Positions 45,434-54,133 of a stretch of 64,000 bases of DNA are shown piece by piece (positions within the stretch are counted from its first letter, which is position 1; each line of letters starts with the position of its first letter). The DNA comes from CBDBJL01 sp965206365. Its GTDB lineage: Bacteria > Pseudomonadota > Alphaproteobacteria > JABAAW01 > JAHZMA01. The notes below the pieces were generated by a model. The model was not told the origin of the DNA. It worked only from the letters and a program-made list of their open reading frames with translations, and made no database searches. The stretch lies in the NCBI GenBank assembly GCA_965206365.1, contig CBDBJL010000018.1, forward strand, positions 124,001 to 188,000, in the 5' to 3' direction. The translations under genes and the position numbers were made by a program.

Positions 45434-45889
45434 TGATAAAATGAGCTCCTAAAAATAAACCATTTTTGTATTTTCACAAAGCTCGCAAGTCATTAACAAA
45501 GCTCGTAAGTTGGATATTCAGACTGCCAACCTATCATTTTTAGATAAGTTTGGCAATCATATAGCCATGGTTTGTTGTTAAAGGATCCTAAAATTTTTAG
45601 AATCATAGTGTTTATTGAGAATAGTTTATCGAAATTGGCAATAAATTTTAAGGTTATTCGCTGTAACTGTTAGTGATTTCTATTTATTTTCGTGCATTTA
45701 GAAAAAATACTGATGAATGATGTATTTTTTTCTTTTCTTTTCGTAAATTTGTCACTAGAATTGCCCAAATTTGATATTCTTAAATTGGGTCGCTGTTTTT
45801 TGGATTTACGATTATCCTTTTACAAGTACGGCTTTGTGTTTTCGGATCTATTTTTGTTTTTAAGTATTTTTTGTTGAAGGGAAATATCT
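45434..45889. other. Intergenic region between gpmI and rpsM
   Basis: About 455 bases without a supported gene. It contains a 15-base direct repeat ACAAAGCTCG(C/T)AAGT at 45476-45490 and 45496-45510 and an imperfect hairpin (45525-45535 pairing with 45543-45554). A 61-codon frame at 45692-45877 is hydrophobic low-complexity and not convincing. It presumably holds divergent promoters. secY and adk, the usual upstream neighbours of rpsM, are not here. Confidence 0.6.
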
Positions 45890-46258
45890 GTGGCACGTAT
45901 TGCCGGTGTTAATATTCCTGTAGGCAAGCGTGTAATTATTGCGCTTACCTATATTCATGGAATTGGGAACTACCAATCAAAACTTATTTGTAATGCGTGT
46001 AAGATTGAGTCTCATATGCGCGTTAATGCTTTAACGGAAGCTCAAATTGCTAGAATTCGTGAAGAAATTGATAATAATCATAATGTTGAAGGTGATTTAC
46101 GTCGTGAAACTTCAATGAATATTAAACGGTTACTCGATTTAGGATGTTATCGGGGATTGCGACATCGTCGTGGTTTGCCGGTTCGTGGTCAACGTACCCA
46201 TACCAATGCTCGTACTCGTAAAGGGCCTGCAAAAACAATTGCGGGTAAGAAAAAATAG
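45890..46258 (+). CDS. rpsM: 30S ribosomal protein S13
   Basis: 122 residues from GTG 45890, with GAAGGG as ribosome binding site. MARIAGVNIPVGKRVIIALTYIHGIG and the C-terminal GLRHRRGLPVRGQRTHTNARTRKGP are diagnostic. It is the first gene of the rpsM-rpsK-rpoA-rplQ cluster, which here begins after a long intergenic region and not inside the large spc operon. Confidence 0.98.
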   Translation: MARIAGVNIPVGKRVIIALTYIHGIGNYQSKLICNACKIESHMRVNALTEAQIARIREEIDNNHNVEGDLRRETSMNIKRLLDLGCYRGLRHRRGLPVRGQRTHTNARTRKGPAKTIAGKKK

Positions 46259-46267
46259 GATTGAAAT

Positions 46268-46654
46268 ATGGCAAAACGTATTATTAAAAAGAAAAAAGAA
46301 AAGAAAAATATTGTTACCGGTGTGGCGCATATTAGCTCTACTTTTAACAATACGATCATTACGATCAGTGATGCTCAGGGCAATGCAATTTCTTGGTCGT
46401 CAGCAGGGATACAGGGTTTTAAGGGCAGTCGGAAATCGACACCTTATGCGGCGCAAGTTGCCGCTGAGGATGCTGCACGTAAGGCAATGGAACAAGGGAT
46501 GAAAACTTTGGAAGTAAATGTAAAGGGTCCGGGTTCAGGTAGAGAAACGGCACTTCGGGCATTACAATCTGTGGGTCTTGTGGTTACCAGTATTAGCGAT
46601 GTTACGCCAATACCGCATAATGGGTGTCGTCCGCCAAAGCGACGTCGGGTATAA
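46268..46654 (+). CDS. rpsK: 30S ribosomal protein S11
   Basis: 128 residues. VAHISSTFNNTIITISDAQGNAISW and the C-terminal ITSISDVTPIPHNGCRPPKRRRV are diagnostic. It has a lysine-rich N-terminus and lies nine bases after rpsM. Confidence 0.98.
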   Translation: MAKRIIKKKKEKKNIVTGVAHISSTFNNTIITISDAQGNAISWSSAGIQGFKGSRKSTPYAAQVAAEDAARKAMEQGMKTLEVNVKGPGSGRETALRALQSVGLVVTSISDVTPIPHNGCRPPKRRRV

Positions 46655-46700
46655 ATAATATTATACAAATAATATTTGATTATTAGGAAGCATTTTTATC

Positions 46701-47738
46701 ATGAGCAATCAAGTACAAACATTCGTTCAAAAAAACTGGATGGATTTAATGAAATCTGGAAAATTGGAGATCGCTGCAGGTTTTGATGAAACTCGCAGTG
46801 CGCAAATTGTTGCTCATCCTTTAGAACGTGGGTTTGGTCTTACTTTGGGGAATGCTTTGCGCCGAGTGTTGTTGTCTTCACTTCATGGGGGTGCGGTAAC
46901 ATCGTTACAAATTAAAGGTGTTCTTCATGAATTTTCTTCGATTCCGGGTGTACGCGAAGAGGTGATTGATATTATTCTTAATGTGAAAGCTTTGGCACTA
47001 AAAATGTATTCGGGTCAGGCTTGTAAAATTTATTTAAATCAACGAGGTCCGTGTCAAATTACAGCGGGAATGATTGAAACAGGTACAATGGTTGAAGTGA
47101 TGAATCCAGATTTGGTTATTTGTGATTTAAGTGCGAATTCCCATATTTCTATGGAAATGAATGTTGAATTGGGCAAAGGCTATGTTCCCGCTTCGCAAAA
47201 TCGTCCGGAAGATGCGCCTATTGGCTTGATTGCGATCGATTCTATTTTCTCGCCGGTACGCAAAGTTTCTTACAAGGTTGAAAATACTCGCGTTGGGCAG
47301 GATACAGATTATGATAAATTAATCATGAATATTGAAACGAATGGCTCGGTAACGCCTGAGGATTCGGTAGCACTTGCGGCTCGTATTTTGGTAGAACAAT
47401 TAAATTCCTTCATTAATTTTCAAGAACCTGAAGTTGTTCATAGCGAAGAAATCATTGAAGATGTTCCCTTTAATCGTAATTTACTGCGTAAAGTTGATGA
47501 GCTTGAGCTTTCTGTACGTTCGGCGAATTGTTTGAAAAATGATAATATTGTTTATATTGGTGATTTGGTTCAAAAAAGTGAAAATGAAATGTTACGTACA
47601 CCCAATTTTGGGCGTAAATCACTGAATGAAATTAAAGAAATGCTTAATCAAATGGGGCTTTCCTTTGGAATGGATATTCCAGAATGGCCACCAGAAAATA
47701 TTGAAGGTATGATTAAAAAACTTGATGAGGGTTTTTAA
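46701..47738 (+). CDS. rpoA: RNA polymerase alpha subunit
   Basis: 345 residues. The N-terminal assembly domain has PLERGFGLTLGNALRRVLLSSLHGGAVTSL. The C-terminal DNA- and activator-binding domain has ELELSVRSANCLKNDNI and FGRKSLNEIKEML. Length and both domains are complete. It lies between rpsK and rplQ as is usual. Confidence 0.98.
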   Translation: MSNQVQTFVQKNWMDLMKSGKLEIAAGFDETRSAQIVAHPLERGFGLTLGNALRRVLLSSLHGGAVTSLQIKGVLHEFSSIPGVREEVIDIILNVKALALKMYSGQACKIYLNQRGPCQITAGMIETGTMVEVMNPDLVICDLSANSHISMEMNVELGKGYVPASQNRPEDAPIGLIAIDSIFSPVRKVSYKVENTRVGQDTDYDKLIMNIETNGSVTPEDSVALAARILVEQLNSFINFQEPEVVHSEEIIEDVPFNRNLLRKVDELELSVRSANCLKNDNIVYIGDLVQKSENEMLRTPNFGRKSLNEIKEMLNQMGLSFGMDIPEWPPENIEGMIKKLDEGF

Positions 47739-47787
47739 TTATAGGTTCAAAAATTTAAGACAATCAAGGTTATAAAGGTTTAAAAAT

Positions 47788-48213
47788 ATGCGTCATCGCA
47801 AAGCACACCGAAAATTAAATCGTACCGCATCACACCGCAAAGCTATGTTTTCAAACATGGCAGTGGCGTTGCTGAAGCACGAGCAAATTACAACAACTGT
47901 GCCCAAAGCCAAAGATTTGCGCAGTGTTGTGGATAAATTGATTACGTTGGGCAAAAAAGGCTCTTTGCATCATCGCAGGCAGGCATATGCATTTTTACGC
48001 GATGATACGATAACGAAGAAATTATTTGATTCTTTGGCAAAGCGGTATCAAACTCGTTTAGGGGGTTATACGCGGGTACTAAAAGCGGGTTGGCGCAGAG
48101 GCGATGTTGCAGATATGGCGGTGATTGAATTGGTAGATCGTGATGTGAGTGCGAAGGGAAAAGATTCAGGCCCGGCTCAAGGGAGTAATGCTGTTGCGGA
48201 TGCGACGACATAG
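47788..48213 (+). CDS. rplQ: 50S ribosomal protein L17
   Basis: 141 residues. MRHRKAHRKLNRTASHRKAMFSNMAVALLKHEQI and the GGYTRVLKAGWRRGDVADMAVIELVDR block are diagnostic. A short Gly/Ala-rich tail follows. The last gene of the cluster. Confidence 0.97.
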   Translation: MRHRKAHRKLNRTASHRKAMFSNMAVALLKHEQITTTVPKAKDLRSVVDKLITLGKKGSLHHRRQAYAFLRDDTITKKLFDSLAKRYQTRLGGYTRVLKAGWRRGDVADMAVIELVDRDVSAKGKDSGPAQGSNAVADATT

Positions 48214-48230
48214 CTATTGAATAATAGCTA
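48211..48230 (+). terminator. Possible hairpin terminator after rplQ
   Basis: TAGCTATT, four bases, then AATAGCTA form a perfect 8-bp stem that overlaps the rplQ stop codon. No T tract follows, so intrinsic termination is doubtful. Confidence 0.35.
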
Positions 48231-48986
48231 CAGGCATTTAGAGTGATTGTAAAATAGAAAATAAATTACTACTGATATTTTTCAGATCATGCTCACGATA
48301 AGAAGTGATTTGGCAATAAAATCTTACAAAATATACCCAATCGTTTTAGATGTTTTTTCTCATTGGGAATGGTTTGGTTTTTTGTAAGTAACGCGTGTAA
48401 GCTGTTTCACTTGCCGACCATCTGGAGGAAGAATTGGTCTTGAAACTGTAGTTAGGGGGTACCTCTTTTACTAACAGAAGAGTTTTCGATAAATTAGCGT
48501 TTGTAGGTTTTCGAGTTCCTCTCCAGTTTACCCACCCAGAAAAACGGGGTCCGGAAGGTCATGTCGCAATTCACATATTTTGCTTGAAGATGGTTCTGAA
48601 GATGTTTTTCTGGGTATTAATATTTTCAAAAAAAATTGTGGGAATAAGTTTTTGGAAACTTTGACCATGGGTTCGGAAAAGTTTACATAGTTTTGAGTAA
48701 AGTTCATCATTTATAGAAGTACTAATTTGAAATTTTTTTTAATTTCAAATAAAAAAAATTCTGGATCCTTTCCATAAGTTGTTAGAGATAGTTCAAATGA
48801 TGCGATCGAGAACAAACATTCAAAATTTATAGCCCTACTTTTTACAGAGAAAGTTTAATGCTGAATATTTTCTTTTTTCATCTCTTCACATAAATGTTTT
48901 AAGTTTGACCATTCCATAATTATTTCCTTAAATCAATGATTTTTGCGTGATAGCATAATTTTGATTTTGTTACCAGTTTTTATTAA
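48214..48986. other. Long non-coding region after rplQ
   Basis: About 770 bases without a recognised gene, unusual for this compact genome. It contains a 10-bp inverted repeat (48725-48734 with 48741-48750). On the minus strand, a 20-codon frame (48855-48917, beginning MEWSNLKHLCEEMKKE) has AAGGAAA upstream and might be a small peptide or the remnant of a lost gene. The rest carries no recognisable coding frame. Confidence 0.5.
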
Positions 48987-49601
48987 TTATGATTGTAAAT
49001 GGCTCTTAAACGAGGCTTGTTCGCGTTCTTTTGCCAGTTTTATTAGGTCGGTTTTTAACAATGAATAGATCAGGTGGTTTTCTCGGAAACCATTAATCTC
49101 TAAATAACTTCGGGCTTCGCCTTCTAACGTAAAATTACATTTTTTTAATAATTTTAGCGATGGGTAATTTTCTGCCATACAATAAGCCTCGATTCTTGCA
49201 AGCGTTAATTGCGAAAAACCATAACGGCAAATTAGCGCAATTGCCTCGCTCATATAGCCATTTCGGGTATATTCTTCACCCATCCAATAGCCAATGGCGG
49301 CACTTTTTGCCGAACCAAAATTAATTTCGCCTAAACTGATCCCGCCAATCAAGGTTTGATCTGATTTGCGAATGATAAAATAGACTAAGGTTTTCCAATC
49401 TTTTCGTGCTTTTTTAAATTTGCTTAAAATGCGTCGATATCCAGGGTGCGTTAATAATAATGCATCCCATTTTGGCTCCCAAGGTTGCAAAAAATGATGG
49501 TTTTTTTGGCGCAAATCTACCCATTGATTGCGATGGGATTTTTTGGGAAATTCTAAAAATATGTGGCGACCATCAAGAATTTTTTGCGCTTTAATTGTCA
49601 T
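48987..49601 (-). CDS. GNAT acetyltransferase, RimJ/RimL-like
   Basis: 204 residues. The GNAT core includes TLIGGISLGEINFGSAKSAAIGYWMGEEYTRNGYMSEAIAL, the acetyl-CoA binding region, and RIEAYCMAENYPSLKLLKKCNF, typical of the RimJ/RimL group acting on protein N-termini. The substrate is not known. It overlaps the M16 peptidase gene by 11 bases, an alphaproteobacterial pairing. Confidence 0.87.
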   Translation of the reverse strand: MTIKAQKILDGRHIFLEFPKKSHRNQWVDLRQKNHHFLQPWEPKWDALLLTHPGYRRILSKFKKARKDWKTLVYFIIRKSDQTLIGGISLGEINFGSAKSAAIGYWMGEEYTRNGYMSEAIALICRYGFSQLTLARIEAYCMAENYPSLKLLKKCNFTLEGEARSYLEINGFRENHLIYSLLKTDLIKLAKEREQASFKSHLQS

Positions 49602-50829
49602 ATTTCGCGTTTAATGTTGGTTGTGAGCTAACTGAAAATAAGGAGGCCTTGCTGGATTGTATTTTTTTTACAAAATTCAAAATTGCTGTTTTATCAACAG
49701 CTTTAATTTTGGCGATAATTTCTGCAATTGGCAATACGCGTCCGTATAATTGATAGATCCGTGCATTATTTTGCATTCGACTATTCACCCCTTCATGGGC
49801 CATATAGGTGCGTGCCAAAAGTTGATTTTGTGCCATTGTCACTTCATCGTCGCTTAAATTATCGATAATTTTATCAAGCTCGCGGTGAATAGCGCTAAGC
49901 AATTGAGAGACTTTCTCTGAGCTTGTGGCCGCGTAAACTCCAAAAAAACCACAATCACGATGACCCTGTAAAAAACTTTGAATCGTATAAGCCAGCCCTA
50001 AATTCTCACGAATTTCTTGAAATAATCGTGACGACATGGTTTCGCCAAAAATTTCTGAAAAACAGGTGGCAGCATAAAAATCGGGGTGAGTGTTATGCAA
50101 GGCGTTAAAGGTAAGGCATAAATGCAATTGTTCGATTGGACGGGTTACATGGCAATCATTGGAGGTGTAAATTGCCGGAATCAAGGGTTTATCTGATTTT
50201 TTTAGCGCAAAAATTGCAAAGTTTTTTTTGGCAAGAGCAATAAAATATTCGGGATCTATTTTTCCAGCAATGGATAGGGTGATATTATCGGTGGTGTAAT
50301 AATCTTCAATAAATTTGCGCAAATGATTGGCGGTAATATCGGCAAGAGTTTCGGGTGTGCCTAAAATAGGTTCGCCTAAAGGGTTATTGGGAAAAATATT
50401 TTTTTGCACCGCATCTAACAATACATCTTCGGGATTATCCAAAGATTGTAAAATTTCTTGGATCACAACTTCGCGTTCATTTTGTAAATCATCTTGGTTA
50501 AATAAAGGCGTTGCACACATATCGGCCAGAACCTCCAAACCAATGGCAGTATCTGTTGCCATCATCCTAACATAATAAGCCGTTTCTTCTCGCCCCGTAA
50601 AGGCATTAATATTTCCACCTAAACGTTCAATACTTTGGGTAATTTCAAAAGCAGAACGGTTTTGGGTGCCCTTAAATAGCATATGTTCTAGAAAATGGGC
50701 CAGCCCAATATTTTTCTCAAAACGTGCACCCGCATGAATCCAAACCCCAATCGCTGTGGTATGCACATCGGGCATCGGTTCTATCAGTAAGGATAATCCG
50801 TTAGATAATTTATCAATTTGTACACTCAT
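49591..50829 (-). CDS. M16-family zinc peptidase (pitrilysin/processing-peptidase type)
   Basis: 412 residues. The inverted zinc motif HxxEH is HFLEH at residues 45-49. GGNINAFTGREETAYYVRM and the later NLGLAYTIQSF block match the beta-MPP-like proteins of alphaproteobacteria. There is no evident signal peptide. It would degrade peptides; a physiological substrate is not known. Confidence 0.93.
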   Translation of the reverse strand: MSVQIDKLSNGLSLLIEPMPDVHTTAIGVWIHAGARFEKNIGLAHFLEHMLFKGTQNRSAFEITQSIERLGGNINAFTGREETAYYVRMMATDTAIGLEVLADMCATPLFNQDDLQNEREVVIQEILQSLDNPEDVLLDAVQKNIFPNNPLGEPILGTPETLADITANHLRKFIEDYYTTDNITLSIAGKIDPEYFIALAKKNFAIFALKKSDKPLIPAIYTSNDCHVTRPIEQLHLCLTFNALHNTHPDFYAATCFSEIFGETMSSRLFQEIRENLGLAYTIQSFLQGHRDCGFFGVYAATSSEKVSQLLSAIHRELDKIIDNLSDDEVTMAQNQLLARTYMAHEGVNSRMQNNARIYQLYGRVLPIAEIIAKIKAVDKTAILNFVKKIQSSKASLFSVSSQPTLNAKYDN

Positions 50830-50969
50830 TTGTTGTTCTTGCCATATTTATGATAAATATGCAAGCCAGTGATTTTTTGCGATTGCTTGCCGGGGAAGAA
50901 CGTGCGAATATGGAAATATTCAGCATATTATTTATTTAACAATTATTTTGGAAGTAAGGATTAATAATT

Positions 50970-52766
50970 ATGGTTGAAACGCGGTATCTTCGTAATTTTG
51001 CGATTATTGCCCATATTGATCATGGTAAATCTACCCTTGCAGATCGGTTGATTGAACAAACAGGTTCGTTAGCTCAGCGCGATATGAAAGAACAAGTTTT
51101 AGATTCTATGGATATTGAACGCGAGCGTGGGATCACCATCAAGGCGCAAACTGTTCGGTTGGATTATGAATATCAGGGTGAAAAATATGTGCTTAATTTA
51201 ATTGATACTCCCGGGCATGTTGATTTTTCGTATGAAGTCTCACGCTCGCTAACCGCTTGCGAAGGCGCGCTTTTAATTGTTGATGCCGCTCAAGGGGTTG
51301 AGGCGCAAACTTTGGCAAATGTCTATCTGGCAATTGAAGCGGGTTTAGAGATTGTACCAATCTTAAATAAAGTAGATTTGCCCGCTGCCGAACCCGATCG
51401 AGTCCGCAAACAGATAGAAGATGTGATTGGGCTATCTTGCGAGCATGCAGTTTTCATCTCGGCAAAAACAGGCAAAAATATTGAAGGGGTGCTAGAAGCC
51501 ATTATCATGCAATTACCGCCACCGCCTGAACCCAAAACGCAGCAGCTATGCGCTTTGTTGGTAGATAGCTGGTATGATAGTTATTTGGGCGTGGTAATTT
51601 TGGTTCGAGTTTTCTCAGGTACCATCAAAAAAGGACAGAAAGTGCGGATGCTTTCGAATAATGCGGTTTGGAACGTAGAACGCGTTGGGGTTTTTAACCC
51701 GCGTGCTGAGCTGGTTGCAGATCTTAGTGTGGGTGAGGTTGGTTTTTTAACCGCTGGGGTGAAAGCTGTTGCCGATACCAATATTGGTGATACCATTACC
51801 GAAGATAGAAATCCGATTGCAAAGCCGCTTGCAGGATTTAAGCCCTCGGTGCCCGTTGTTTTTTGCGGTTTATTTCCAGTAGATAATGGCGATTATAAGA
51901 ATTTTCGTGATGCCATTGATAAATTAACGTTAAATGATTCTAGTTTTCATTTTGAAGCTGAAAGCTCGGTCGCATTGGGTCTAGGGTTTCGTTGTGGCTT
52001 TTTGGGTTTGCTACATATGGAAATTATTTTGGAAAGGCTTACGCGTGAATTTGATTTAGATCTTATTTCTACTGCGCCATCGGTGGTGTATAAAATTATG
52101 CTGAATGATGGTAGGGAACAGATTTTACAAAACCCAGTAGATTTTCCAGAAATGGCTAGAATTACCAGTATTTCGGAACCATGGATTAAAGCGCGCATTT
52201 TGGTGCCAGATGAATATATGGGCTCGGTGATGACCTTATGCACTGATAAGCGTGGTAAGCAATACGAAATGAGCTATATTGATAATCGAGTTTTGTTGGT
52301 TTATGAATTGCCATTAAACGAGATTGTGTTTGATTTTTATGATCGCTTAAAATCAGTTTCGCGTGGTTATGCCTCGTTTGATTACGAGCTGATTGATTAT
52401 CAGTCGGGTGATTTGGTGAAGGTAAATATTTTGATTAATAGTGAACCCGTAGAAGCTTTGGCAATGATTGTGCATCGAAGCACTGCCGAGATTAGGGGGC
52501 GTGATGTTTGTGCACGGTTGAAAGATTTAATTCCGCGCCATATGTTTAAAATTCCAATTCAAGCCGCAATTGGGGGCAAGGTGATTGCGCGCGAGACGAT
52601 TAATGCCATGCGTAAAGATGTTACTGCAAAATGCTATGGTGGCGATATTACCCGCAAACGCAAATTACTGGAAAAACAGAAAAAGGGCAAAAAGAAAATG
52701 CGTCAATTTGGTAAGGTCGATATTCCGCAAAATGCCTTTATTGAGGCCTTAAGGATGGGAGATTAA
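50970..52766 (+). CDS. lepA: Elongation factor 4 (LepA)
   Basis: 598 residues. A ribosomal GTPase that back-translocates or aids initiation. G1 is AHIDHGKST at residues 14-22, with G3 DTPGHVDF and G4 NKVDLP. The C-terminal LepA domain ends in TRKRKLLEKQKKGKKKMRQFGKVDIPQNAFIEAL, the conserved basic tail. The last 159 bases (52608-52766) recur in decayed form at 53909-54130, beyond the methyltransferase. Confidence 0.98.
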   Translation: MVETRYLRNFAIIAHIDHGKSTLADRLIEQTGSLAQRDMKEQVLDSMDIERERGITIKAQTVRLDYEYQGEKYVLNLIDTPGHVDFSYEVSRSLTACEGALLIVDAAQGVEAQTLANVYLAIEAGLEIVPILNKVDLPAAEPDRVRKQIEDVIGLSCEHAVFISAKTGKNIEGVLEAIIMQLPPPPEPKTQQLCALLVDSWYDSYLGVVILVRVFSGTIKKGQKVRMLSNNAVWNVERVGVFNPRAELVADLSVGEVGFLTAGVKAVADTNIGDTITEDRNPIAKPLAGFKPSVPVVFCGLFPVDNGDYKNFRDAIDKLTLNDSSFHFEAESSVALGLGFRCGFLGLLHMEIILERLTREFDLDLISTAPSVVYKIMLNDGREQILQNPVDFPEMARITSISEPWIKARILVPDEYMGSVMTLCTDKRGKQYEMSYIDNRVLLVYELPLNEIVFDFYDRLKSVSRGYASFDYELIDYQSGDLVKVNILINSEPVEALAMIVHRSTAEIRGRDVCARLKDLIPRHMFKIPIQAAIGGKVIARETINAMRKDVTAKCYGGDITRKRKLLEKQKKGKKKMRQFGKVDIPQNAFIEALRMGD

Positions 52767-52824
52767 AGCATAAAAGCGAGCAATAATATTGTGATGAAAA
52801 TGCCGATAATTAAAATGGACAATG

Positions 52825-52850
52825 AATAATGTCGGGTAATAATGTCGGGA
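52825..52850 (+). repeat. 13-bp direct duplication between lepA and the methyltransferase
   Basis: AATAATGTCGGG plus one variable base occurs twice head to tail (52825-52837 and 52838-52850). It is one of several short tandem duplications in intergenic or degenerate DNA of this window. Confidence 0.7.
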
Positions 52851-52931
52851 AAAATCTATTATTGATTGTTATGGTTGGCGTTAAGAGTTAGAGTTAGGGG
52901 CCATGAACATAAAATTATAAGGGTAGTTGTT

Positions 52932-53894
52932 TTGAGTCATAAAATACAATCTTCAAGAAATAAGACATTATCTATTGGGGATCATGATCTTAAAAATTTC
53001 GCAAACAAATTAATAACTCTTGCAAAGAAAGTTTCGTTACCCGAGATTCAAGGGAAAACGATTCATCAAGATCTGTTTGATGCAGTTGATTTTTTGCCTG
53101 AAAATTCTGTGGATTTATTAATTACAGATCCGCCTTATAATTTAACGAAAACATTTCTCAATAATAGTTTCAAATCAAGTTCGATGGATGAATATGAAAA
53201 TTGGCTTGAAAGTTGGATCCGTAAAATTCCAAGGATATTAAAACCAACAGCGAGCCTATATATTTGTGGTGATTGGCGTTCATCGCCGGCACTTTATTAT
53301 GTATTGCAAAAATATTTCCATATTCAAAATAGAATTACTTGGGAACGCGAGAAGGGCCGTGGTGCCAAAATGAACTGGAAAAATGCCCATGAAGATATTT
53401 GGTTTTGTACGATGTCGAATCAATATGTTTTTAATGTAGAGGATATTAAGATCAAAAGAAAAGTTATTGCACCTTATAAGGTGGATGGAAAACCGAAAGA
53501 TTGGGAAGAAAATCAGGGCGAAAAATATCGATTAACATATCCATCGAATATGATGACAGATTTAACAGTCCCTTTTTGGTCGATGTCGGAAAATACCGAG
53601 CATCCTACCCAAAAACCAGAGAAATTGATTGCAAAATTAATATTAGCCAGTTCTAATGAAGGTGATTTTGTTTTTGATCCGTTTCTAGGTTCAGGCACAA
53701 CAAGTGTTGTTGCCAAAAAGCTTGGGCGTAATTTTTGTGGGATTGAGCTAGAGGAAAAATATAGTTTGCTTGCGGAAAAACGTCTTCAACGGGTTGATGA
53801 GGATGCTTCGATACAAGGTTATGCAAAGGGTGTTTTTTGGGAAAGGAATAGTTTGGCGATCAAAGAATCAAGAAAAGATCTTCTGTATGTTTGA
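52932..53894 (+). CDS. Beta-class site-specific DNA methyltransferase, orphan
   Basis: 320 residues. Motif IV is TDPPYNL near residue 70 and motif I is FDPFLGSGTT near residue 265, so the motif order is that of a beta-class N6-adenine or N4-cytosine methyltransferase. TQKPEKLIAKLI is the linked target-recognition side motif. The start is not certain: TTG 52932 has AAGGG eight bases upstream and is preferred, while the frame is open further up to 52866. No restriction endonuclease is adjacent. The gene is bracketed by the true lepA end and a decayed copy of that end, so it was probably acquired together with a lepA tail. The recognition site cannot be read from the sequence. Confidence 0.85.
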   Translation: MSHKIQSSRNKTLSIGDHDLKNFANKLITLAKKVSLPEIQGKTIHQDLFDAVDFLPENSVDLLITDPPYNLTKTFLNNSFKSSSMDEYENWLESWIRKIPRILKPTASLYICGDWRSSPALYYVLQKYFHIQNRITWEREKGRGAKMNWKNAHEDIWFCTMSNQYVFNVEDIKIKRKVIAPYKVDGKPKDWEENQGEKYRLTYPSNMMTDLTVPFWSMSENTEHPTQKPEKLIAKLILASSNEGDFVFDPFLGSGTTSVVAKKLGRNFCGIELEEKYSLLAEKRLQRVDEDASIQGYAKGVFWERNSLAIKESRKDLLYV

Positions 53895-53908
53895 AAGCAT
53901 TCGATAAA

Positions 53909-54130
53909 ATGGGCAAAGATGTAACGGCAAAATATTATGGTGGCGATATTACCCGTAAATGCAAGTTGCGAGAAAAGTGAAAAAAGGGTAAAAAGAAAAT
54001 GTGCGAATTTGCCAGGGTCGATTTTTTCAGGGTAGATTTTTCAGGGTAGATTTTTCAGGGTAGATTTTTCAGGGTAGGTGTCGATATTTTGCGACATGTC
54101 TTTATTGAGGTTTTAAACATGAAAGATTAG
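53909..54130 (+). pseudogene. Decayed copy of the lepA 3' end
   Basis: Starting at ATG 53909, the DNA follows lepA 52608-52766 throughout: GGTGGCGATATTACCCG is shared, then the lysine-rich run, the AARGGTCGAT step and CTTTATTGAGG before the stop. Many substitutions and an early TGA have accumulated, and a 14-bp tandem array (54013-54077) has expanded inside it. It is not translated from any intact start. It marks the far boundary of the inserted methyltransferase segment. Confidence 0.85.
54013..54077 (+). repeat. 14-bp tandem repeat inside the lepA relic
   Basis: CAGGGTCGATTTTTT, then three copies of CAGGGTAGATTTTT and a partial fifth unit (CAGGGTAG). The seed is the GGTCGAT step of the lepA tail, so the array arose by slippage after duplication. 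Confidence 0.95.
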
Positions 54131-54133
54131 ATT

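Noticed and set aside
45692..45877. 61-residue gene upstream of rpsM
   Set aside because: Hydrophobic low-complexity translation of AT-rich DNA, no ribosome binding site, no recognisable family.
52866..52931. Methyltransferase start at 52866
   Set aside because: The extra residues are not conserved-looking and lack a ribosome binding site; TTG 52932 has AAGGG upstream.
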